In this document: positions 7,083 through 15,114 of the stretch, in pieces
How the letters are laid out: each line of letters opens with the position of its first letter
Position numbering within the stretch: position 1 is the first letter of the stretch
NCBI GenBank assembly: GCA_019314155.1
Contig: JAFCZV010000010.1
Span: 1-15,866, forward strand
Length of the DNA stretch: 15,866 nt
DNA from: Deltaproteobacteria bacterium
GTDB taxonomy: Bacteria > Desulfobacterota > Desulfobacteria > Desulfobacterales > UBA11574
Direction of reading: 5' to 3'
Notes under the pieces: model-generated
The model's input: only the letters and a program-made list of their open reading frames with translations
What the model was told of the DNA's origin: nothing
Databases searched by the model: none
Program-made: the position numbers and the translations under genes

Positions 7083-8435
7083 ATGACCAAAATGGCCCGT
7101 ATCCTTGTGGTTGATGATGAAGCTGCGATGCGAGAAGCTTTACATGACTGGCTCAAAGAAGATGGCTATGAGGTCGGCCTGGCCGAAAGCGGCAAAGACG
7201 CCATTGCCATTGCCATGGAAAAAAATTGGGATGTAATTTTGCTGGATCTGAAAATGCCGGGCATGGACGGGCTCGAAACCTTGAGACAGCTTAAAGGAAA
7301 AGACGTGGATACGGATGCCGAGATACTAATGATGACCGCCTATGCCACGGTGGATACCGCGGTCCAGGCCATGAAGGAAGGCGCTTTCGATTATCTGGTC
7401 AAACCGTTTGCTCCGGACGAGATCGAAGTGCAAATCAAAAAAATTGTCACCCATCGGGAACTGGTTCTGGAGAATATTTTGCTGCGTCAGAAACTGGAGG
7501 AAAGATCAGAATACGATGAAATCATAGGAAAAAGCGATGTCATGCAAGAAATTTACGATTTGATTTCCCAGGTGGCACCCACCGACTCTACCGTGCTGAT
7601 AACCGGTGAAAGTGGTACCGGTAAAGAACTGATCGCACAGGCGATTCACGGAAACAGCCGGCGCTGTTATATGCCGTTTATCGCCGTAAGTTGCGGTGCT
7701 CTTCCCGACTCTTTGTTGGAGAGCGAACTGTTCGGCTATGAAAAGGGCGCTTTCACAGGTGCAGAGCATACCAAAAAGGGGCGCTTTGAAATGGCCGATA
7801 AGGGAACGCTTTTTCTGGATGAGATAGGTGATATAAGTTTAAAAACCCAGGTTGATCTATTAAGGGTTTTGCAGCGAAAAGAATTCAGACGTCTGGGCGG
7901 GCAGGAAGAAATTAAAGTAGACGTACGTATTTTAGCCGCCACCAATCAAGATTTGAAAAAGGCGATTTCTGAAAACAGATTTCGTGAAGATCTTTTTTAC
8001 CGTTTGAATGTCATCTCTATCCCGGTACCGCCGCTGAGAAACAGAAAGGATGATATCCCGCTGCTGGTGAAGGCATTTATCCGTAAATGTTGTCTGGAAA
8101 TGAATAAAGATCTGGTAAAAATCGCACCTTCGGCCATGAACTTGCTAATGGATTACGACTGGCCCGGAAATGTGAGAGAACTGGAAAATGTCATCGAAAG
8201 GGCGCTGGTTATCGGTCGGAGCAAAGAAATCGTTCCAGAGGATCTCCCTTTCTCACGCAAGCATTTGGGGCCTGAAAAAATGCCCAATTCGTTAAAATTG
8301 ATGGAAAAAATGCATATAAAGAGAATTCTGGAAGAGACGGATTGGAACATCAGCAAAACAGCCCGTTTTCTGGAGATAGACCGGCAGACGCTCTATAATA
8401 AAATTGCAAAATATAAGATTAAAAAGGAATCATAA
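7083..8435 (+). CDS. NtrC/AtoC-family sigma-54-dependent response regulator
   Basis: A 450-residue, three-domain regulator. The receiver domain (1-120) has the acidic pair Asp11/Asp12, phospho-acceptor Asp55 in LLDLKMPGMDG, Thr85 and Lys107 (VKPF). The AAA+ domain (about 145-375) carries Walker A GESGTGKE at 175-182, the sigma-54 contact loop GAFTGA at 222-227, and Walker B LFLDEIGD at 243-250. The C terminus (about 405-445) is a Fis-type helix-turn-helix, ending in ISKTARFLEIDRQTLYNKI. All hallmark residues are present, so it should be an active enhancer-binding protein that remodels RNA polymerase with RpoN. It follows the histidine kinase and is six bases from the archaemetzincin gene. A near-consensus sigma-54 promoter about 0.8 kb downstream is a plausible target. 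Confidence 0.95.
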   Translation: MTKMARILVVDDEAAMREALHDWLKEDGYEVGLAESGKDAIAIAMEKNWDVILLDLKMPGMDGLETLRQLKGKDVDTDAEILMMTAYATVDTAVQAMKEGAFDYLVKPFAPDEIEVQIKKIVTHRELVLENILLRQKLEERSEYDEIIGKSDVMQEIYDLISQVAPTDSTVLITGESGTGKELIAQAIHGNSRRCYMPFIAVSCGALPDSLLESELFGYEKGAFTGAEHTKKGRFEMADKGTLFLDEIGDISLKTQVDLLRVLQRKEFRRLGGQEEIKVDVRILAATNQDLKKAISENRFREDLFYRLNVISIPVPPLRNRKDDIPLLVKAFIRKCCLEMNKDLVKIAPSAMNLLMDYDWPGNVRELENVIERALVIGRSKEIVPEDLPFSRKHLGPEKMPNSLKLMEKMHIKRILEETDWNISKTARFLEIDRQTLYNKIAKYKIKKES

Positions 8436-8441
8436 TTCGCT

Positions 8442-9002
8442 TTGTCAAGCTGCGTCACCATCTGCCCTGTAGGCTCGGTGGACGAAGAGATTCTCGAGCA
8501 CATCGCGAAATGCATTTCGATCCGATGTGGGCTAACCTGTAGAATTTCCAAGAGAATGGAAAATCCTCAGTTTGCCTATAACGATACCCGGTGCCAGTAT
8601 AATTCAAAGCTGATATTAAAGCGTCTCCTTCAAAGAAACCTCCGCGGTACCCTTAGGCTTATCGGCGTTACGCCCATGGATCTGTATGTGCCAATCCTTA
8701 AGTTTGTCTTTGGGCTGGCACAGATTGAAGGCAAATGTTCAATTATATCCTTACACCGGCTGTATCCCCGGTTTTATGACCAGCCATCCAATCCGGATCT
8801 TCTGTTGGCACGGGTGGAAAAGACGGTCTTGCACGAACTGGGTCACACATTCGGTATTACCCATTGCCGGGATCGGCGTTGTGTGATGTATTCCTCGGTC
8901 CGGATCGAGGATACGGATGTCAAACAACCCGATTTTTGCCCCACCTGTTTTGAACTTTTTCAATGGTATCTTAAAAAATCCCTTCTGAAATCCTCTCAGT
9001 GA
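8442..9002 (+). CDS. Archaemetzincin-type zinc metalloprotease
   Basis: A 186-residue protein starting at TTG 8442, six bases after the regulator stop. An upstream in-frame stop at 8433-8435 leaves no earlier start, and the next ATG is well inside the fold. The N terminus (ICPVGSVD) fits the family. The zinc site is HELGHTFGITHC (His131, Glu132, His135, His141), followed by Cys142, Cys147-Val-Met149 (Met-turn) and Cys166/Cys169 (CPTC), the archaemetzincin signature with its second, four-cysteine structural zinc site. Family members are small soluble metalloproteases of unclear physiological substrate, common in archaea and patchy in bacteria. Its place directly behind a kinase/regulator pair suggests co-expression with the signalling system, but a functional link is inference. 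No signal peptide is visible. Confidence 0.9.
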   Translation: MSSCVTICPVGSVDEEILEHIAKCISIRCGLTCRISKRMENPQFAYNDTRCQYNSKLILKRLLQRNLRGTLRLIGVTPMDLYVPILKFVFGLAQIEGKCSIISLHRLYPRFYDQPSNPDLLLARVEKTVLHELGHTFGITHCRDRRCVMYSSVRIEDTDVKQPDFCPTCFELFQWYLKKSLLKSSQ

Positions 9003-9003
9003 G

Positions 9004-9040
9004 TGCCGAAATATTTTACAGACTGTCTTTTTTTTCGGCA
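9004..9040. promoter_or_regulatory. Inverted repeat TGCCGAAA / TTTCGGCA after the protease gene
   Basis: TGCCGAAA (9004-9011) and its exact complement TTTCGGCA (9033-9040) begin two bases after the archaemetzincin stop codon. The T-run lies inside the loop, so it is not a normal intrinsic terminator. Each arm matches half of the dyad at 9102-9122. The arms may therefore be further binding half-sites for the sigma-54 activator, about 180-220 bp upstream of the -24/-12 promoter. Alternatively the repeat could act as an RNA-stabilising 3' hairpin. Confidence 0.4.
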
Positions 9041-9101
9041 ATTCGCAAATTTATTGAATAAATAGTAGGTTGCGTCTGATTTTATCGAGTTGCAAGCATT
9101 T

Positions 9102-9122
9102 TTTGCCGAATATTTCGGCAAA
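9102..9122. promoter_or_regulatory. Candidate enhancer (upstream activating) site: dyad TTTGCCGAA - TAT - TTCGGCAAA
   Basis: Perfect 9-bp arms are separated by three bases. The dyad centre (9112) is about 110 bp upstream of the -24 element of the putative sigma-54 promoter, inside the usual distance for NtrC-family enhancer sites. Fis-type helix-turn-helix domains bind such dyads as dimers. Assignment to the neighbouring regulator is inference from position and symmetry. Confidence 0.55.
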
Positions 9123-9220
9123 TTGTTCTGTGGGCTTGTCGTTAATCCCAAGTTGTCGAAAAAAAATATTCTATAAAAAAACAATCGGTTACATTGGGTG
9201 TTCAGTGTCTTCTTGGACAT

Positions 9221-9236
9221 TGGCACATCCTTTGCT
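9221..9236 (+). promoter_or_regulatory. Sigma-54 (-24/-12) promoter
   Basis: TGGCAC (9221-9226), five bases, then TTGCT (9232-9236) gives the invariant GG and GC with exactly 10 bases between them, matching the RpoN consensus. The transcription start would fall near 9247, leaving a leader of about 64 bp before the ATG at 9311. An RpoN-dependent activator gene and a symmetrical enhancer-like site lie just upstream, which strengthens the call. Confidence 0.8.
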
Positions 9237-9310
9237 TTTAATAACCGTAAAATCGGAAAAACAAAATAGATTCATTATTATAAACCGACCATTGACAAGG
9301 AGGAGATAAA

Positions 9311-10240
9311 ATGGGTGCCGCGAAAAAGAGGGAATCAATGAAAATTGTTCCACCAGGCAAGAAAAAATGTGTGTGGATGGAGGCCGGGGTGGTTTCCTAT
9401 AAACTGTGCGATCACAACTTTGATTGTTCGACCTGTGTATACGACCACGGTATGCATGATCGGGTTGCCCGGTATAAGGAGAAAGTCGCCATACAACCGG
9501 TTGCACCGATACCCGATAAGTTCACCGAAACTTGGGTGGACAAGATGATGCAGCTTCCTGCAAATCGGCGCAAATGCCGTTATATGATAACCGGGGAAGT
9601 GGGTCGTAAAATATGCCCCAGTGCTTATGAATGCGGCACCTGTTCTTTTGACCAGATGATGCAGGAACGCCTTCAGGCAGAGGCGCTTCCGGTGCATGCC
9701 CGAAGCCGGGAAAGCGGTTTTGAACTGGCGGAAGATTTTTATTATCACGACGGCCACACATGGGCCAGACCGGAATATGGCGGACGTGTTCGCGTCGGGC
9801 TGGATGATTTTGCCCAAAAACTTATCGGTAAACTCGCAAGGGTTGAATTGCCGAATATCGGCCAGGAAGTTAAACAGGGTGAAGTGGGATTTCAAGTCAG
9901 ACGCAACGGAGAAATTGCCAAGGTTCTCTCTCCCATGGACGGTACTGTGGCCAATGTGAACGATGCCCTTCGAGATCATCCGGATTTGGCCAACGAATCT
10001 CCCTATGAAAAGGGTTGGTTATTTACCATTGAGCCGACCAAGCTTCGCAAAAACTTAAAAGGACTCTACTTTGGACAAGAAGCCCATAATTTCATTAACG
10101 AGGAAAAGGAAAAACTCTTTGACATGGCCAATGAGGATCTAAGGGTGGCTGCAGACGGCGGTGTTTCAGTCGAAGACATTTCCCAAGAACTTGAAGGTGA
10201 CAACTGGGCCAAATTTGTAAAAACTTTTTTGAGGACCTGA
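9311..10240 (+). CDS. GcvH-fold protein without the lipoyl lysine, with duplicated Cys4 motifs
   Basis: A 309-residue protein with an excellent ribosome binding site (AAGGAGGAG, five bases before ATG). The N-terminal part holds a tandem duplication with identical spacing: C20-x12-C33-x5-C39-x2-C42 and C89-x12-C102-x5-C108-x2-C111, each ending in CxxCxxD, likely two metal or Fe-S sites. Residues about 137-250 align without gaps to the glycine-cleavage H protein (HDGHTWARPE, then VNDAL...PYEKGWLFTI). At the lipoylation site the ESVKA motif is replaced by RRNGE, so Gly200 stands where the modified lysine should be. It therefore cannot be lipoylated there and is unlikely to be a working GcvH. Its role is unknown: perhaps a binding or scaffold protein for redox enzymes. 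It appears to be a single-gene unit between a sigma-54 promoter and a terminator, just ahead of the HdrA locus. Confidence 0.87.
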   Translation: MGAAKKRESMKIVPPGKKKCVWMEAGVVSYKLCDHNFDCSTCVYDHGMHDRVARYKEKVAIQPVAPIPDKFTETWVDKMMQLPANRRKCRYMITGEVGRKICPSAYECGTCSFDQMMQERLQAEALPVHARSRESGFELAEDFYYHDGHTWARPEYGGRVRVGLDDFAQKLIGKLARVELPNIGQEVKQGEVGFQVRRNGEIAKVLSPMDGTVANVNDALRDHPDLANESPYEKGWLFTIEPTKLRKNLKGLYFGQEAHNFINEEKEKLFDMANEDLRVAADGGVSVEDISQELEGDNWAKFVKTFLRT

Positions 10241-10300
10241 TGGTTAAACCTGATTTGAGCGATTGTCGAGTTTGCCGAAAATATTGAACTGTAACGATTA

Positions 10301-10340
10301 AAAAAACCTCCCGCCTGATAACAGAGCCGGAGGTTTTTTT
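10301..10340 (+). terminator. Intrinsic terminator of the GcvH-like gene
   Basis: An 11-bp stem AAAAAACCTCC / GGAGGTTTTTT with a 17-nt loop ends in a run of seven T. The complementary A-run makes it potentially bidirectional. It lies 60 bp after the stop codon and separates the sigma-54 unit from the HdrA operon. A further TTTGCCGAA half-site lies just before it at 10271-10279. Confidence 0.85.
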
Positions 10341-10396
10341 ATTTTGTAGAATCCGTCCTTTGGTCTATCCTTAAACTAAATTATTGCGGATTTTTA

Positions 10397-10425
10397 TTGA
10401 CAAGAGAACACCACCTATATAAATA
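10397..10425 (+). promoter_or_regulatory. Possible sigma-70-type promoter of the HdrA operon
   Basis: A consensus TTGACA at 10397-10402 is followed by TATAAA (15-bp spacer) or TAAATA (17-bp spacer) as the -10 element. It lies about 190 bp upstream of the hdrA start, after the terminator of the preceding gene. The -35 is perfect, the -10 ambiguous. No sigma-54 consensus is present in this leader. Confidence 0.35.
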
Positions 10426-10560
10426 AATCCTTTGGCTTTTTCAATTTTCCTAAGATCTAAAATAAAGAATGTAATGGGTTAGGTCGAACATTCCGTAGCA
10501 GTCCCGAATGTTTTGTATAACTCTGTAAAATCAAAGATATTTTTATCATTTCTTATGCAG

Positions 10561-10579
10561 AGTGATAGTTAATATCACT
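10561..10579. promoter_or_regulatory. Palindrome AGTGATA - N5 - TATCACT in the hdrA leader
   Basis: Perfect 7-bp arms with a 5-bp centre lie 36 bp upstream of the hdrA ATG. Position and symmetry suit a repressor operator or an RNA hairpin near the ribosome binding site. It does not match the FNR (TTGAT-N4-ATCAA) or CRP (TGTGA-N6-TCACA) consensus, so the binding protein is unknown. Confidence 0.45.
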
Positions 10580-10614
10580 GATAAATCTATTGCAAAAATA
10601 GGAGAATAAAAACG

Positions 10615-13600
10615 ATGCCTAAAAATGTAAATGGAGCGATACTAGTTGTAGGCGCCGGTATCGCCGGCATGCAGTCCGCGTTGGATCTGGCCGATTCCGG
10701 CTTTTTCGTTCATCTGGTTGAAAAGTCATCGGCCATTGGCGGTGTAATGGCCCAGCTGGACAAGACTTTTCCAACCAATGACTGCTCCATGTGAATTATT
10801 TCTCCCAAACTGGTCGAGGTCGGCCGGCATACCAACATCCAACTTCATACCTGTTCAAATGTTGAGAGTATTGACGGAGAGAATGGGAATTTTCAAATAA
10901 CCCTCCATAAAACCCCCCGCTATATCGATTCGGACAAATGTACTGCCTGTGGTGATTGTACGGAAGTCTGTCCTGTAACGATGCCCAGCGAATATGATAT
11001 GGGCCTTGCGAACCGTAAAGCCACTTACAAACTCTACGCCCAGGCAATTCCCGGCAGCTTTGCCATAGAGAAACTCGACACGGCCCCATGCAGGATGGCC
11101 TGCCCGGCAAATCTAAATGTCCAAGGGTATGTGGCCATGGTCAAAATGGGGAAGTACCGGGAGGCCGTTCAGATCGTCATGGAGGATGCGCCTTTTCCCG
11201 GCATACTCGGCCGTATCTGTCCCCATCGTTGTGAAAAAAGCTGTCGCAGGCTTGAATTGGACGAAGCGATTTCCATTCGGGAACTCAAAAGAGTTGCAGC
11301 GGATCATGTGGATCTGAGTGAACTTCCGGTACCGGAAATTACGCCCAGAAATGAAAAAGTGGCCATTATCGGCTCAGGTCCTGCCGGGCTTACTGCGGCA
11401 TATTTTCTGGGAATCGACGGGTATCAGGTGGATGTATACGAATCCATGCCGGAAGCAGGCGGAATGATGCGATACGGCATTCCCGAACACCGTCTGCCAC
11501 GGTCTGTTCTGGATGCAGAGATTGAGAACCTCAAACGATACGGGGTAAAGATCCATACCGATACCGCTATCGGTAAGGACCTGACCCTTGAAGAACTGCG
11601 GGAACATGGTGCTGATGCAATCTTTTTGGCCATCGGTGCGTGGAAAGGTCTGAAACTCAGGATCCCCGGGGAGGAAACGTCCCAAGGGGTTTCGGATGTC
11701 ATCACCTTTTTACAAGAAGTTCATCTGGGGAATTTAAAGAAGGTCGAAGGAAAGGTCGTTGTGATCGGCGGCGGACATTCCGCCCTGGATGCCGCTCGGG
11801 TGGCGCTTCGATTCGGTGCAAGTGAGGCGCATATCATCTACCGCAGATCCCGGGCTGAAATGCTCGCAGAACCCGAGGAAGTCGAAGAAGCTGAAAAAGA
11901 GGGCGTGAATATCCATTTCCTGGTGGCCCCCCTGAATATTTCCAGTGAAAACGACAAAGTTGCCGGCATCGAATGCATCCGAACCCGGTTGACGGAAAAA
12001 GACACAACAGGCAGGCGGCGGCCGATTCCCGTTGAAGGTTCGGAATTTTTTATTGAGGCCGACCATATTATCCCTGCTATCGGGCAGGAGCCTGATTTTG
12101 GCGATCTCGTCAAAGCCCAGGATCTACAAGTATCCAAGTGGAACCTTCTGGAGGTCAATCCTGAAACCCTTCAAACGAATATACCGGAAATTTTTGCCGG
12201 TGGAGATGTGATCTCCGGTCCTGCAACCGTTATCGAGGCGGTGGAGGCCGGCCAGAGAGCAGCCAAGTATATCGCCCAATATTTGCAGGGCGAGGAACTC
12301 CCTACAGAGTGGAAGGACGAACCGCCCATGGGAACAAACTGGGTAGCGCCTTCAAAAGACGAACCGAAAAGAGAACGGTTAAAAGTTCCGACGTTGCCGG
12401 TGGAAAAAAGACTTTCAGGATTTGAAGAAGTGAACCTTCTCGTGGATGAAAAAACGGCACACGAAGAGGCGGACCGGTGCTTGGACTGCGGGAGTTGTTG
12501 TGAGTGCTACCAGTGTGTCAGTGCCTGTGATGCCGACGCCGTCACCCTTGAGACCCATGCCCAGCGCGAAGAAACAACAACGATCGATGTTGGTTCCGTT
12601 ATTCTGGCACCGGGTTTTCAGCCTTTTGATCCTTCAAAATTTGACAATTACAATTATGCAAAACATCCCAATGTCGTAACTTCTACGGAATTTGAACGAA
12701 TTCTTTCAGCAACAGGTCCTTTCATGGGGCATCTTACCCGGATATCGGACAAGAAGGAGCCCAAGAAGATTGCATGGTTCCAATGCATCGGCTCCAGGGA
12801 TCTTAACCGCTGTGATCATCCGTATTGCTCATCGGTTTGCTGCATGTATGCCGTTAAAGAGGCTGTCATCGCCAAAGAGCATGCAGATTACGATATGGAT
12901 TGCGCCATCTTTTTCATGGATATGCGGACCCCCGGCAAAGATTTTGAAAAATATTATAACGATGCAAAGGACAAACATGGGGTTCGCTTCATCAGGAGCC
13001 GGGTCCATACCATAGATCCGGTTCCCGGAACCGATGACCTTGAGGTCCGATATGTAACCGAGAGCGGAGAAATTAAAACTGAAATATTCGATATGATCGT
13101 CCTGTCCGTAGGTATGGAGACATCTCAGGAAATGGTCGATCTTGCCAACAAGTTCGGCATCGAGCTCACCGAAGGGAATTTCTGCGAAACCACGAATTTT
13201 CAACCTTTTGCAACATCAAGAGACGGCATATTCGTCTGTGGTGCGTTTCAAGGTCCCAAAGATATCCCCGAGTCTGTGATGGAAGCCAGCGCTGCAGCCT
13301 GTAATTCCGGAGTCAATCTGGCATCTGCCCGGGGATCTCTGGTCAAAGAGAAGGAATTTCCCGATGAAAATGATGTCACCGGCCAAGAACCCAGAATCGG
13401 TGTGTTTGTATGTAATTGCGGCGTCAATATCGGCGGCATTGCCGATGTTCCTGCCATTGCCGAATATGCTAAGGGATTGCCCAATGTCGAATATGTCGAA
13501 GAGAACCTCTTTACCTGCAGCCAGGATACTCAGGACAAGATGGTCGAGGTCGTCAAAGAACAAAATTTAAACCGTATTGTTGTTGCGGCATGTACTCCCA

Positions 13601-15045
13601 GAACCCATGAGCCGCTGTTCCAGGAAACTTTGCGTAACGCAAGCCTAAATGCATATCTTTTTGACATGGCCAACATAAGAAACCAGTGCACATGGGTTCA
13701 TTCAGACGACAAAGAAAGCGCCACTGAAAAATCCAAGGATCTTGTACGGATGGCTGTTGCCAGGGCATCTTTACTGGAGCCCATTCCTGCTGTTTCGGTG
13801 GATGTTAAAAAATCGGCACTGGTTATCGGCGGCGGACTCGCCGGAATGACCGCTGCGCTGAGTCTGGCCGATCAGGGCTTCCCTGCAACCATTGTGGAAA
13901 AATCGTCTCTTCTCGGCGGGGCGGCAAGGGATATAACCAAGACCTGGAAAGGGAGTGATGTCCAAGAATTCCTTGCAGGGCTTGTGGATAAAGTCGAGAA
14001 ACATCCTGACATCCAAGTATTGTGTGATGCCGAGGTCGTCGGTGCTTCCGGATTTGTCGGCAATTTTGAAACCCAGGTGGCCAATGGGAATGGTACAAAA
14101 ACCGTTGAACACGGGGTGGCCATCGTTGCAACAGGCGGTAAGGCTACGGATACGGATGAGTACCTATATGGTAAGAATTCAAGGGTGACCCGCTGGCATG
14201 ATCTGGAACACGATCCGGAAAAATTAAAGGATGCTGAAAGCATCGTATTTATCCAGTGCGTTGGGTCAAGGGATGACAATCGGCCGTATTGTTCAAGGAT
14301 CTGTTGTACCTCCTCCATATCCCAGGCGATTTCTATAAAAGAAGAGACCCCCGACAAGGACGTTTTCATTCTGTATCGGGATATACGAACTTACGGCGAA
14401 AAAGAGATGCTTTACAAAAAAGCCAGGGAGATGGGGGTTATCTTTATCCGGTATTCTCTGGATAATAAGCCGAAAGTTGCGGAATTAGATGATGGTCTTG
14501 CGGTGGATGTTTTTGATCCGATTTTGCAAAAGAATTTGCAAATAAAGGCAGACCTTGTAAACTTGGCAACCGCCATTGAACCTGCCGAAAACGATAAAAT
14601 CTCGGAGTTTTATAAAATTCCGCTCAATGCTGAAAACTTTTTTATGGAGGCCCATGCCAAGTTAAGACCGGTGGATTTTGCAACCGATGGGATTTTCCTG
14701 TGCGGACTGGCCCACTATCCAAAGGCTATTGACGAGAGCATTGCCCAGGCCATGGCGGCCTCAAGCCGGGCGACGACAATACTTGCAAAAGATTCCGTAC
14801 AGATTTCGCCGCTGGTATCCCAGATCGATGCTGAAAAATGTATCGGATGCGGCCTTTGTGAAGAAGTCTGTGCTTTTGCTGCAATTGAGTTGGAAGAGAT
14901 CGAAGGAAAAGGGTATCGAGCAAAGAATATATCGGCTTCCTGCAAGGGGTGTGGGCTTTGTGCATCGTCGTGCCCACAGATAGCCATCGATATGCTCCAT
15001 TTCCGGGATGCACAAATTGTCGCTTCGATTTGTGCAGCGGTATAG
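10615..15045 (+). CDS. hdrA: Selenocysteine-containing HdrA-NfnB-HdrA fusion flavoprotein
   Basis: A 1476-residue protein starting at ATG 10615 (GGAG at 10601-10604). UGA at 10792-10794 is in frame and replaces the second Cys of the HdrA motif NDCSMC, giving Cys57-Ser-Met-Sec60. Order of parts: first HdrA FAD domain (GAGIAG, 13-18); a 4Fe-4S motif with C109, C112, C115, C119; an inserted GltD/NfnB-like NAD(P)H-FAD module (about 145-570) with its cysteines (PCRMAC, CPHRCEKSC), GSGPAG at 253-258 and a second nucleotide site GGGHSA at 385-390; the cysteine cluster CLDCGSCCECYQCVSAC at 622-638; the remainder of HdrA with SSVCCMYA; an HdrA N-terminal-type domain (VFVCNCGVNIGG); a second FAD domain (GGGLAG, 1072-1077) lacking the CxxC motif; and two C-terminal 4Fe-4S motifs (C1409-C1419, C1443-C1453). 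HdrA is the bifurcating flavin subunit of heterodisulfide reductases; the NfnB module suggests NAD(P)H as an electron donor or acceptor. Sec incorporation is inferred from homology and the SECIS-like hairpin. Confidence 0.92.
10792..10827 (+). promoter_or_regulatory. UGA selenocysteine codon with bacterial SECIS-like hairpin (hdrA)
   Basis: UGA at 10792-10794 is followed after 15 nt by a 6-bp stem CTGGTC (10810-10815) / GGCCGG (10822-10827), with two G-U pairs counted as T-G here, enclosing the loop GAGGTC. A short apical stem about 16 nt downstream with a G among the first two loop bases fits the bacterial SelB-binding SECIS, and the GGTC in the loop recalls the E. coli fdhF element. The hairpin is also coding (KLVEVGR). 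Confidence 0.8.
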
Positions 15046-15114
15046 TCATTGACTGTTGATTATTTAATATTCTTTATTCTTCAATATTCAATATTCAATC
15101 GAAAGGGTGATATA

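Noticed and set aside
9004..9040. Intrinsic terminator after the archaemetzincin gene
   Set aside because: The T-run lies in the loop before the second arm, not after it; a regulatory or RNA-stability role fits better.
10580..10594. Sigma-54 promoter just before hdrA (TTGCA at 10590)
   Set aside because: The -24 half lacks the invariant GG (GA instead) and the rest of TGGCAC is absent.
10615..10794. hdrA as a pseudogene or frameshifted gene broken at TGA 10792
   Set aside because: The frame stays the same on both sides, HdrA homology is continuous, the stop replaces a known Cys position, and a SECIS-like hairpin follows. A second gene in the operon shows the same pattern.
10981..15045. Protein start at ATG 10981
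   Set aside because: This internal Met follows the ferredoxin motif CTACGDCTEVCPV and has no ribosome binding site. It would remove the first FAD domain.
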